Assembly (NCBI GenBank): GCA_027924585.1
Contig: BSBM01000809.1
Span: 3,985,001-4,049,000, forward strand
Origin: Larix kaempferi
Lineage: Eukaryota > Streptophyta > Pinopsida > Pinales > Pinaceae
DNA length: 64,000 nucleotides
Direction of reading: 5' to 3'
Shown piece after piece: positions 1 through 9,701 of the stretch. The translations under genes and the position numbers were made by a program. A model generated the notes under the pieces. That model was given only the letters and a program-made list of their open reading frames with translations, was not told the DNA's origin and did not search any database. Each line of letters begins with the position of its first letter. Position 1 is the stretch's first letter.

Positions 1-375
1 AGAGAAATTTGGATTTGGGAAAAACTCTAATGGGTAATTGGGGTTTGACTAGGTTTTGGACACTTTCTAATGGAAAGGGAAGCAGAAAATGGGGATTTTA
101 GAAACAGGGTGAAAGAATGGAAAAATTTGTGAAAAAGGGACAAAGAAGCAAAAATAGGAAATGAACATTGTGGAAATATTTGAAAGCCATTGCGTGAAAA
201 ATCGAATAAGTTATGGAAAACCCTAAAAATAGATAAATGTGGGATTTTTAACTCCGGGAAGTGGAATTTGGGATAGGGTCCTCAGGAATGAAATATGCAA
301 AATGGGATTCTAAGGTTGCTGGTGAATTTTCAATGGAAACAGGGTTAAACAAAGAAGATATCGAGAAAAAACATA

Positions 376-463
376 ATTATTATTATTATTATTTCGGAAT
401 GGATCTAAAATGACTATCGGAATGGATCTGAAATGGCTTGTGGAATGGATCTGAAATGGCTCA
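376..463. repeat. ATT microsatellite followed by a 23-bp tandem repeat
   Basis: Six ATT units at 376-393 are followed by three tandem copies of a unit starting GGAATGGATCTGAAATGGC. The copies start at 395, 418 and 441, an exact 23-bp period, with few substitutions. They lie in the leader of the truncated Copia element. Confidence 0.75.
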
Positions 464-924
464 GAATTGATCTGCAACAAATCTAGACAGATTTAATCTG
501 CGATTGATCAGTTGGCAATAGATATGGACCCTAGGTATTCTCAGCTTCCTAACGGTTCAGGGGATTCACTCAACCACTAATGTTGTCGGACGGCTTGCGT
601 ATTGGGTAGTACCCCTCACTCCACAGCTCAGGTAAAAATGATAACTGCTTTGTCACAAACGATAGCTCTTGGTTTGCCTCATGAGTGCGATCTAGTCAAT
701 CAGGTAGGGGTCGTTTCCATTTTCGCTGGCAGGTCCTCTCAATGGGCTTGCTACTTCAGGGTTCCTGGGGTACTCCGCACAATGAGTTTTAGGAATATTC
801 CCAAGTACTTCCCACAGTTAAGCAGATAATAATTATTCCTAGATCCGAACCTGCAATTAAAAGGAACAATACAAATGCAAGAAAAAAAATTGGCAGAAAT
901 TCCACCCAGTGAGCCCAAGAAGGT

Positions 925-936
925 GCTCCGATACCA
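925..936 (-). promoter_or_regulatory. Primer-binding site of truncated Copia I
   Basis: The minus strand reads TGGTATCGGAGC two bases inside the LTR end at 939. It is complementary to the 3' end of plant initiator tRNA-Met with one change from the usual TGGTATCAGAGC. It fixes the element's orientation as minus. Confidence 0.75.
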
Positions 937-938
937 GA

Positions 939-1314
939 TGTGAGGAACCTGCAACAATTAATTGATAAAATGCACGATATATTAGAATACACAATATTTT
1001 TATTGATCGTAGGCCACTTCAAGGGGAAAACCTCTTTTGAGAAAGCTCAATACAAATAACTTCTCGTTTCCTTCATTGGCCTCAACACGTACTTATATAC
1101 TAAGTCTATGCACTAATACTATGGATCAATACCATGAAACATATAATAATACGGGAGGACTTACAAAGCATATGCATCCAATACTATGGATCAATACCAT
1201 GGAATATATAATACTATGGGCTAATGCAAACTAAGGATAAATACCATGGAACATATAATACTACAGGATGACTTACAATATACTAAAGAGAAGGGTTGAC
1301 ACAAGTTACTAACA
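939..1314 (-). mobile_element. Copia 5' LTR, truncated element I
   Basis: The LTR is 376 bp and starts TG and ends CA. On the minus strand it runs from TGTTAGTAAC to TTCCTCACA and is followed by a primer-binding site. It holds a TATA-like TATATAAGTA near 1090-1100 and an AATAAAA signal near 1000. Between about 1107 and 1262 the phrase ATACTATGGATCAATACCATG and close variants recur, so the LTR has grown by internal duplication. The partner LTR is not in the window, so no target duplication can be checked. Confidence 0.65.
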
Positions 1315-1535
1315 TGCTCTACAAAAATGTTAGATCGAATCACAGAGCAACATAGACCAACAGGTAGAGGACATGTTGTCAGAAATTTTTGGCATGTGGT
1401 TGATATAGATCGATCATGTTCTTATAGTTGTAGTACTGTACAAGGCACTCATTGATTACATTCTGTTTGAAGCTCAAACAGCCCCTTATTTGAAATATGG
1501 ACATGGAAACTTGCTTGCTTTTGTGGGCTTTGCAG

Positions 1536-2152
1536 CAGTTGTGAGTGGGATGAGTGTGAATCAATGGATTGGGTTGATGAATGGGATCATGCATCACTTG
1601 CAATGGACCCACATGTAGTTGTTGAAACAATCCAGTTAGAGGAAGGCCAGTCCTCTATTTCGAATGAATATGATCATATATCTGATCTTGTACAACCAGG
1701 TAAACATTTCTGCATTCATATCCCGGTTTCCTCCTTGTTTTTGTAATTATCCAAGTTATCAAACCACTACTTGTTGGAAAATGACCGTAAAATGCATTTT
1801 TGCAGGACACATCTACACAGTTGTGGCCTTGACAGACATTGCAATTGGCACGAATTATTGTTTGGTGCGATGCATCCAAGGGAAGCAAACCCTCCTCGCA
1901 TCATTAACCGATAGCGAAGGAATTACCTTTCCGACTGGCTTGATGGTTGTTCAGGGAGAATATCTTACAATAGATGGAAAGGGACCAAAGAGCAATGGCT
2001 ACACATACATGGATTATAGACTAGGTTCATGGGTGTATCACTTTAATCACTTGATCGTTGGTACAAACAATGTTAATGAAGTCATCAAACAAGGTAGACT
2101 ACTTACTACCTCATGCAGAGCACGAGAGGATCCAAAAGGCCTAATTGATTGA
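1536..2152 (+). CDS. Two-exon gene fragment, family unknown
   Basis: Exon 1 ends at 1699 and exon 2 runs 1806-2152, ending in TGA. The 106-bp intron (1700-1805) starts GTAAAC and ends TTTTTGCAG. Joining the exons keeps one frame and splits a Gly codon. Another acceptor-like GCTTTGCAG ends at 1535, so this is probably the 3' end of a longer gene. Exon 1 is acidic (EWDECESMDWVDEWDHASLAMD). Exon 2 encodes about 115 residues including YTVVALTDIAIGTNYCLVRC and MDYRLGSWVYHFNHLIVG, with no stop. I do not recognise the family; it could be a host gene fragment or a transposon protein. The acceptable splice sites and long open exon argue for real coding sequence, but no promoter or upstream exon is visible. 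Confidence 0.45.
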
Positions 2153-2650
2153 TGTACATAGTATATTCGTGTGATTGTTTGTTCATGCATGTCTAATGTT
2201 ATTCATGTTAGATAATTGATTTGATATCGTTATCTTATATTGTTTATTTGATGTTTGAGTTATTTTTAAGTTACCATTGCAAAACATTGATGTTTTACAC
2301 CAATCACTCCAATTTAAGTTTCCATTCCTTTAGGAAAACTTCACATGCATAAACAAGATTGAAAAGTCATCTTATATTAGAACATTTACACATATTCAAT
2401 AGAAATTAGAATCAATACACATTAATGAGTACACATTTGTTATTCACAAATCACAATAAGACACATAGATGCATTGCAATTTGATAGGCATTGTGTAATA
2501 GCTCAATATGTCAGAACCATATTTCTCATTAAGTCATCAAAATCAAAATGTTTTACATAGATGTTGGAATGCCACTAGGAATTGGAAAATGCCAAATAGC
2601 CTAATAGTAAATACAAAATGGGTTGGATCAAGATGTAAGAATCACATATG
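2153..2650. other. AT-rich spacer, nothing recognised
   Basis: The spacer lies between the gene fragment and the hAT relic. I see no long open frame, repeat or motif. The AT-rich stretch just after 2152 could be the 3' untranslated region of the upstream fragment. Confidence 0.5.
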
Positions 2651-2949
2651 TCAATAGTCTCCCTCCATGCCTAAATCAACAAAATCATCATTGCCCTAAT
2701 CATCATCCTCTGCCTCCTCCTCCTCCACCTCATGAGCATGATGAATGAGGAAGCAAATCAAGTATTTGCAATTTTGAGCAATGAAAGATGTGTGTACTCT
2801 TTCTATATGGTGAGTTCATTTGTGTGTTTTTGTACAAAGTTATGGATATGGCGTGCATGCTCAATAAGGTTTCCAATCCATGTCACATCTGAAGCAAAGG
2901 ATTTCATTGCTAAATTCAAGGTATGGACAATGCAAGGTGTCCAAATAAC
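2651..2949 (-). pseudogene. hAT transposase relic, DUF659-type, 3' exon
   Basis: Minus-strand codons from 2949 read VIWTPCIVHTLNLAMKSFA, then a segment ending FVQKHTNELTI, a TAG, and KEYTHLSLLKIANT. After a TGA the frame continues FASSFIMLMR. This is the conserved block of plant DUF659/hAT transposases: the W-T-P-C-x-x-H-x-L-N-L motif, then the F-x-x-x-H and T-x-F-A-S-x-F segments. About 35 codons later a different frame gives the acidic tail EVEEEEAEDDD and ends GDY-stop at 2651, as hAT C-termini often do. Two or three stops, a frameshift and the missing dimerisation domain make it a pseudogene. The exon begins after the acceptor TTTCTCTTATAG, whose last base is 2950. The upstream exon lies beyond gypsy C at 32093. 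Confidence 0.75.
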
Positions 2950-3018
2950 CTATAAGAGAAATAAGGGCATGTATAAATGATTCAAAAACAATAGAAACTC
3001 AAATGGATTGTGTCAAAA

Positions 3019-3205
3019 TGTAATGTCCCTTTTTTGAAATTTATTAAAATGGTGAAATTTTCAACTTTTTCCACTAGTTCGACCTTTTACTAGTCTTGGT
3101 TTCTTGACCTCCAAATGGCTCCAAATGCTCCCAAATTGTCACAGAAGGTGTATGGATGGTTTTAGGACATAAATATGAGGTTCAAGTATGCTTTATAGTC
3201 TTCAA
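3019..3205 (-). repeat. Gypsy C 3' LTR, distal piece
   Basis: This piece aligns closely with 23299-23483 of the 5' LTR; both start TGTAATGTC and run to AGTCTTCAA. Copia A interrupts it after 3205 and the LTR resumes at 9702. TTCAA at 3201-3205 is the A target duplication. Confidence 0.93.
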
Positions 3206-3811
3206 TGCTAAATTTTCAGAATTAACTTCAATCTGATCTAGGATCTTAATTGAGAGAACAACATGTATAGCATATCTACAGCATATCAATCATGGAGACA
3301 ATAATGCAAGCACACAAGAGACACAAGATTTAATTGGGGAAAACCATAAAGGTGAAAAACCCCAATAACTTCCTCAGAGATAGATAAAGCAATGATACAA
3401 CCTAAACATAAGAGATAGACATATCCTAGCAGCAGATCCTCCTCCTCCATAAGTGCGTCACTCCTCCTTTAGTGCATGAGTGAGAAGTGAGTGATTAAAT
3501 AGAGTGCCTCCCGCACTCTATTTATACTTGAATTGACTTGCCTTTTACATAAATCATGTAGGCTCGAACTTAACCATATAACATAATGCTGACTGGGCCG
3601 ACCCCCAATAGGGTGGTCTAATAACCTTTCAACCCACATGACTTATACAGGGCCGACCCCAACAAGGTGGTCTAATAACCCATCAAGTATAAGTTACGAC
3701 ATTTACAATATAAATGACGACACTTCCGTATAGAGGAATACTACCATCTCTATAGGAGTACATACAACATACATATATGAAATACATTCCGAAGTTACAT
3801 ATACATCAACA
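3206..3811 (-). repeat. Copia A 3' LTR
   Basis: On the minus strand the LTR runs TGTTGATGTATATG to AATTTAGCA. It carries a TATAAATAGAG promoter box near 3521-3531 and two copies of the GGGTGGTCTAATAACC motif. The terminal CA is intact, with one substitution nearby relative to the 5' LTR. Confidence 0.93.
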
Positions 3812-3826
3812 CTCCCTCTTAACTAG
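3812..3826 (-). promoter_or_regulatory. Copia A polypurine tract
   Basis: The minus strand reads CTAGTTAAGAGGGAG directly before the 3' LTR. This is the plus-strand DNA primer site, and the same sequence lies next to the 3' LTRs of B, D, F and G. Confidence 0.85.
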
Positions 3827-4062
3827 GAAGGTATTTCTCAGCACAGGTCTTCTAGCACAAGTCTTCTTCTCTGGATCATCATCATTGGATAATCGTCATC
3901 AAGTCATCATCATCGTCACTACTGCTGCTATCTCAATCAATCTTTGAATCTACTCGTCGTAGGAAGTTCTACAGAGCCAGTCCTTTTTCATACTAGATGT
4001 AGACCCACCACCTGCAGGTCTTCATCATCACTGGCCATACTGTGGAATCTTCAGGACTTATT

Positions 4063-4445
4063 ACGTGCATCACAAAAGCTCGAAAGAGCATGCTAGGATG
4101 TTACGAGAACACGGCTCTACCTATAGGATCTCCCAGGGCCATATTATATGTGACCTCACCACAAAACCTCGTAAGAGCATCCCAGGCTGTTACGAGCACG
4201 TAGCTCTACCTATAGGATCTCCCAGGGACAGATTATATGTGGTCACCACAAAACCTCGCAAGAGCATTCCAGGATGTTACGAGCACACAGCTCTACCTAT
4301 AGGATCTCCCAGGGCATGAATTACATGTGGTCATGGAAAAACCTCGAAAGAGCATTTGCCAGATATCCTAGGGCAACGAATTACATGCCATAGGCAAAAC
4401 CTCGAAAGACTATCTACAAATCTCCCAGGGCCAAATTATATGCTC
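4063..4445 (-). repeat. Copia A 3'-region tandem array, long unit
   Basis: About five tandem units of 60-95 bp, each with an AAAACCTCGNAAGAGCAT core and ending CTCCCAGGGC. The array lies between the RNase H stop and the 3' LTR. The open frame through it only reflects the repeat period. Confidence 0.8.
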
Positions 4446-4454
4446 ATTTGCACA

Positions 4455-5010
4455 ACCTGATCCACGGCCATAGAGTATCAACCTGATACTCACCATACAT
4501 AATCCTGATGTACACATGATCACCATCACTGCAACATCCTGCTGCATGTCATCTGGAGCAACATCCTGAAGCTCGTCATCCACGATCATCCTGATCATAT
4601 AATGCATCTACTTGATGCAAACCAAGTATCTACCTGATACATATCATCATACATGATCCACCTGATCATACAATGTATCCACCTGATACAAATACAAATA
4701 CATGATACATATCACCATACATGATCCACCTGATCATACAATGTATCCACGTGATACATATACAGATACATGGTCCAAGCATCCAACATGATGCATATAC
4801 AAAAATACGTACACATGATCCAACCGATCATATCTAGCATCCAACATGACGCGTACATACATATAAATGATCCAACTGATCATATCCAGCATCCAAGATG
4901 ATGCATACATACATACATAAGAATGATCCAACTGATCATATCCAATATCCAACATGATGCATACATACATATAAAAATGATCCAACTGATCATATCCAAG
5001 CAGAAACCAG
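4455..5010 (-). repeat. Copia A 3'-region tandem array, ATGATCCA unit
   Basis: Tandem units built on ATGATCCAACTGATCATATC, joined by CCAACATGATGC and ATACATACAT. The earlier part has a related CACCTGATACATAT phrase. Each unit holds the imperfect palindrome ATGATCCAACTGATCAT. The array is non-coding. Confidence 0.8.
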
Positions 5011-5108
5011 AACATCATCCTAATGCTCATCATCCAATGCTTACATCCATAGCCATGTGAAGGATCCTTCTTCCAACATGCTTGGAATGGCCTCGGCAAA
5101 TGTGTCCA

Positions 5109-6405
5109 TCACTTCTTCCTCGAAGTGTCCTCGATCTGAAGAATGTCGAGCCTCTCTCTGAAGTACTCGAACTTCACCTTGGCTAGTGGCTTCGTCAGTA
5201 CATCTGCAATCTGCTCATCTGTCGCAACATACAGGAGCTTCACAGCTCCTCTTTGCACCATATCCCTAATATAGTGATATTTGATCTCTATGTGTTTCGA
5301 CCTGTCATGAAACACTGGCTTCTCAGACAGCTTCACACAACTCTGGTTATCACAAAAGATGCTAGTAGCATCCAATGGGAGATCAAATAACTCAGACAGT
5401 AGCTTCCGTAGCCATACTGCCTCACAACTAGCTGAACAGGCTGCAACATACTCTTCCTCAGCTGTACTCAGTGCTATGTAGGACTGCTTCCTGCTGAACC
5501 AAGAGATCACACCCGATCCCATACTGAAGCAACACCCATATGTGCTCTTCCTATCTGCAGCACTACCTGCCCAATCTGAATCAACATAACCCTGCAGGTT
5601 AATCTTTTGATTCGCTTCATACTTGAGCCCATAATCCACTGTACCCTTCAGGTACCTTAGAACATGCTTTACAGCAACCAGGTGAACTCTCCTTGGATTC
5701 GTCAAGAACTGGCTCAATGTGTTCACCGCAAAGCAAATATCTGGTCTCGTGTTCGTCAGGTACATCAAGGACCCAATCATCTGACGATACATAGAGACAT
5801 CAACCGCCTCAGATGAAGCTTCACAAAGAAGCTTCAGATTCAATGTCATAGGTGTGGCCATGGCCTTGCAATCCATCATCCCAAACCTCTTCAGGATCTC
5901 TACTGCATACTTCCCTTGTCCAAGGAAGATTCCATCTGCACTCTGCCACACCTCCATGCCAAAAACAAATAGTGCATCATCCCCAAGTTCTTCATCTCGA
6001 ACTTGGCAGCAAGCTTCCGCTGTGTGTCGGCAAACAATCTATCTTCACCTGTAACAAACAGGTTATCCGCATACAAAAGTAGTATCACTGGATTGCCTTC
6101 CTCAACCTTGTAGAAAAGGTTGGAATCCGCTTTATTCTTCATAAAGCCCAAACTGGATAGAAAGCTGTCTATCCTACCATACCAAGTTCTGCACACATAT
6201 ATGACTACACCATGCTATCTTGAAATCCATCTGATGCATCTTCTATTTCATCACTTTTATATTTCTCAATGCTGCCATCTGCAACATGCTTGATCTGATA
6301 GTTCCATTTGGAAGTCACAACAGACTTCCCTTCAGCTCTTGGGACCGCATCCCAAACATCGTTCTTCATGATTGACGGATCATGGCATTCTTCCCGTATC
6401 CTGGG
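5109..6405 (-). pseudogene. Copia A RT-RNase H remnant
   Basis: The RT connection region and RNase H are open at 5109-5957: MEVWQSADGIFLG, YVDSDWAGSAADRKSTYG, a degenerate STAEEEYVAACSAS, FCDNQSCVKLSE and ending near SRKK. A one-base insertion near 5970 (MMHYLFLAW against MMHYFLGME) breaks the frame from 5900-6196, which holds the RT core. The catalytic YVDD is changed to YADN. Upstream, SIMKNDVWDAVPR and GSIEKYKSDEIED show the RT start joined across a deletion that D, F and G share. A second deletion, shared with D and F, removes the segment before the catalytic loop. The product cannot be an active polymerase. Confidence 0.88.
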
Positions 6406-7552
6406 AACTTCAATATCTGCAATAGATAATTTTGTTGCTGAACAAATGTTGTAGTTCTTCTTTTGTAGGTGATGGCATATGATCTTTCCTACACAACAAG
6501 TTAAATTGCATGATTAGAAAACATCTCATAGTTTTTAGAACAAATTCTTACACATAAAGAAATATGTCATACAGTCATGCAATTATCTTAGCCAATGCTT
6601 CAATACAACATTTATCCATATCCCGTAACTTTCTAGATGCCTTCCAATCTCTACTAGAACATTGTTAAGAGTGTGCACAACTCCCAACATGTCAGCAAAG
6701 AGGTTTCATTCTAGATAAGTAGCAATGGAATGTTGTACAGTGCCATAGGCCACTTACCCATGCATATTAGTAGTATACTGTTCATCAATGCAACTATTCT
6801 AATATGCATAATACACAACCTAATTCTAGGAACATCTGTATATACATTATTGAACAATATTATTTAAACAATAAAATATGCAAGTAATGACAATTCAAAT
6901 ACTTATCTTTGTTTTTTTGTTGGGTGGACTCCCTATGAATCTTTGCAACTCCATTCTAATGTGGATTGTGAGAAGTGGTCAACTCCCTCTGAATATCTGC
7001 ATCCTTGTAGAAACTACTGCAGTGTGCTCCCTCTTGATCTTTGCTTCCTGGATTACCTGTCCTTGAACTTATATACATTCTCGATCCCTATGCATGCTTG
7101 TTAGTATCATCATTGTGTTATCCTCTAGGTCTCATACATAATTCATTAGTATAATTTTAATATTATCAAAACACAATAATCTCAAGCATGTATAGTCAGG
7201 ATCAATTCAAACACAGATAATAAACATTAGTATTCAAGGTTTCAAGGAAGTCTTCTTTTATTCATACATATTCTTATTTAATCATAGGACTCTTCTGGTT
7301 AGTTAAATCATCAATCAAGAGAAGAGATATAATATGCATAAAACCCGTGATTATTCAAAACTATACCTTCATGATTCTTCTGGTTAGTCATATCATCAAT
7401 TATGGTACGAAACATAATATGCATACCACCATGATTATTCAAACCTATGACTTCATGAATAATCATTATCAACAACACAATAGTATAAGATCCTAACACA
7501 AGGTAGGATTCTAACTTGATATAGGAAAAACATACCTGGATTAGCATGCTAG
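6406..7552 (-). other. Copia A degenerate interior between gag and RT
   Basis: No protease or integrase domain remains. A stretch near 6960-7060 resembles the region encoding the integrase PYNPQQNGVAER segment of Copia B, with interruptions. D (27861-29080), F (47968-49130) and G (56410-57510) carry homologous sequence, so this condition predates their spread. Confidence 0.7.
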
Positions 7553-7762
7553 CTAGTTATGTCTAATATACCCGCATAATGTCTTTTGGTTCTCTTCAGT
7601 GACTTGTGCTAGTAACCTCGATGAGTCATACCTATCGAGATCGCTTGTAATATTCTTATGTAAGGCCTTAGCCTCATCTCCCTCTGAAATAGGAACTTCT
7701 TCACTTATGCAGGTGATCAATCCATATTCTTCTAGGATTAACCCAATCCACTTGATTTGCAA
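7553..7762 (-). pseudogene. Copia A gag remnant, block absent
   Basis: The frame reads IKWIGLILEEYGLITCISEE, then EGDEAKALHKNITSDLDRYD, matching the first part of the Copia B gag (YRIGLILEENELDSYIKED). It continues SSRLLAQVTEENQKTLCGYI, which may match the B segment ARLVAREEN. Most of gag, including the zinc knuckle, is gone. At 7616/7617 two segments meet that F separates by a 370-bp GT-AG block. The junction CATCGAG/GTTACTAG is exactly what splicing F-type RNA would give. Confidence 0.8.
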
Positions 7763-9083
7763 GAAATGGACCTGGAGTTGGATACAGGTTTGTCAGAGAA
7801 ACCTCAAAAATTCAAAATTTGAATTTCAAACTTCTGAAAGGATAGAAATATGCGCCTTGATGAGCTGATCAAGCTGGTATATTCAGAATTTGAAAACTGC
7901 AAAGTTTCACTCCTCAATTTTGCCTTTGAAACTTCCGGATTCACTGGACGTGACCCTGAACTGGGGTTTGATGAAGCCCACTCTTCTTCCCAATCAAAAG
8001 GTTTGATCCAAAGCTCTAAGCTTCTATTTTTCTGAGGAGCTTCCAGCCGTGGTCACAGATTTCAAAAATTCCCATTTTTGCAGAAGCCCTAATTTTTCAC
8101 TTTTCTGATCAAAGTCCCGAACTAGGGTCTAATCAAGCTTGGCCTTCTGCCCAACCAAAAATTCTTATCTTGGTCTCTAAATTTCTATTTTGATGAGTAG
8201 AATCCATCTGTGGTCTCTGATTACAAAAATTCCAACTTTCTCCGAAGCCCTAAATTCTGGAAGCCATGAATGAAGATACTCAAAAATAATTCTGTTTTGA
8301 CAGAAATATGTACTTGATTGTTTCTAGTGTAACTACAAACTTTTCAATTTATAGGGTCTGAAAAGGCTTCTTGAGATATCCTGACCTGTTATCTTTCCAT
8401 CTCGATAGGTTTGACCTTAATTGGATTCTCTGAGAGAGAGTTATGCCAAGTGTCGCAACATGACCTGTTTATGGGATAATACGGGAGAGTGAACTTGTAC
8501 GGCATTCCACGTGTCAGTATTTCAACTTCGACCTCTGAAAACTTTTATTGAGATATCCCAACCTATTATCTTTCCATCCTGATAGGTCTAACCTCAATTG
8601 GATTCTCTGAGAGAGAGTTATGCCAAGTGTCATAACGTGACCTGTTTATGAGATAATACAGGAGAGTGAACTTGTAAGGCGTTCCACATGTCACTGGTTC
8701 AACTTCAGCCTCTGAAAACATTTCCTGAGATAGTACAGTTTGTATACTACCTATCCCTTTTTACAAAATTTCATTTGGAGCTTCCTATCCCAAGTTATGA
8801 CCTTTTTCCCAAAGTCACCTGATTTTGACTCAGATCTAGAAGAGGCAGAAACCCTATATTGTACAGACCATAAATCACAAAGTACAACGAATTAGAGGTT
8901 GTACTTTGGACACAAGGTACATGGGGATTTAATATTCAACCTGTAAAGCTTTCATATCCGAAAAATTCACCAAAATGGATTTATAGCGAAAGTGATATGA
9001 TGACCGGTTTTTGCTATATCAAGCCCTAGCATTGTAAGTGCAACAAGTGTCATACATGCCATATCATGCCTTCTTTCAGGCTA
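7763..9083 (-). other. Copia A untranslated leader with G-box repeats
   Basis: This 1.3-kb leader lies between the primer site and the gag remnant. It contains two tandem units of about 180 bp (roughly 8350-8720). One has an intact CACGTG at 8508-8513 and the other CACATG near 8686. Homologous leaders occur in D, F and G, with stops in all frames. Confidence 0.75.
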
Positions 9084-9095
9084 GCTCTGATACCA
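9084..9095 (-). promoter_or_regulatory. Copia A primer-binding site
   Basis: The minus strand reads TGGTATCAGAGC directly inside the 5' LTR, a full match to the usual initiator tRNA-Met primer site of plant LTR elements. Confidence 0.93.
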
Positions 9096-9701
9096 TGTTA
9101 AATTTTTAGAATTTAATTCAATATGATCTAGGATCTTAACTGAGAGAACAACATGTATAGCATATCTACAGCATATCAATCATGGAGACAATAATGCAAG
9201 CACACAAGAGACACAAGATTTACTTGGGGAAAACCATAAAGGTGAAAAAACCCAATAACTTCCTCAAAGATAGATAGAGCAATGATACAACCCAAACATA
9301 AGAGATAGAAATATCATAGTAGCAGATCCTCCTCCTCCATAAGTGCGCCACTCCTCCTTGAGTGCATGAGTGAGAAGTGAGTGATTAAATAGAGTGCCTC
9401 CCGCACTCTATTTATACTTGACTTGACTTGCCTTTTACATAAATCATGTAGGCTCGAACTTAACCATATAACATAATGCTGACTGGGCCAACCCCCAATA
9501 GGGTGGTCTAATAACCCTTCTACCCACATGACTTATATAGGGTCGACCCCAACAAGGTGGTCTAATAACCCATCAAGTATAAGTTACGACATTTACAATA
9601 TAAATGACGACACTTCCGTATAGAGGAATAATACCATCTCTATAGGAGTACATACAACATACATATATGAAATACATTCCGAAGTTACATATACATCAAC
9701 A
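9096..9701 (-). repeat. Copia A 5' LTR
   Basis: The 606-bp LTR is the same length as its partner, with TG and CA ends. It is followed by the TSD TTCAA at 9702-9706. Several substitutions against the 3' LTR show the insertion is not recent. Confidence 0.95.

Larger units (their letters stand above)
1..938 (-). other. 5' leader of a truncated Copia element (element I)
   Basis: On the minus strand this lies directly downstream of a Copia 5' LTR (939-1314) and its primer-binding site, so it should be the untranslated leader of that element. The rest of the element is outside the window. No frame shows a recognisable gag, protease or RT motif. Short open frames at 602-829 (+) and 751-1022 (-) overlap and resemble nothing I know. 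An ATT run and a 23-bp tandem repeat lie at 376-463. Confidence 0.5.
3206..9701 (-). mobile_element. Copia A, non-autonomous, inserted in the gypsy C 3' LTR
   Basis: The element is 6496 bp with 606-bp LTRs at both ends (3206-3811 and 9096-9701) and TSD TTCAA at 3201-3205 and 9702-9706. The other gypsy LTR carries the empty site (AGTCTTCAATAGG near 23475), so both boundaries are exact. The minus-strand order is LTR, primer site, 1.3-kb leader, gag remnant, degenerate spacer, RT and RNase H remnant, two tandem-repeat arrays, polypurine tract, LTR. Protease and nearly all integrase are missing. A is the only family member here without the GT-AG block in the gag remnant. Confidence 0.95.

Noticed and set aside
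5852-6082. Plus-strand frames opposite Copia RT (also 27327-27758, 57909-58193)
   Set aside because: They are antisense to recognisable RT and RNase H and recur only because that DNA is conserved.
3812-9083. Copia A as an active autonomous element
   Set aside because: Protease and integrase are missing, RT has a deletion, a frameshift and YADN instead of YVDD.
9084-9095. GCTCTGATACCA stretches as pieces of initiator tRNA-Met genes
   Set aside because: Only the 12-base primer-site complement is present, always beside an LTR; no cloverleaf surrounds it.
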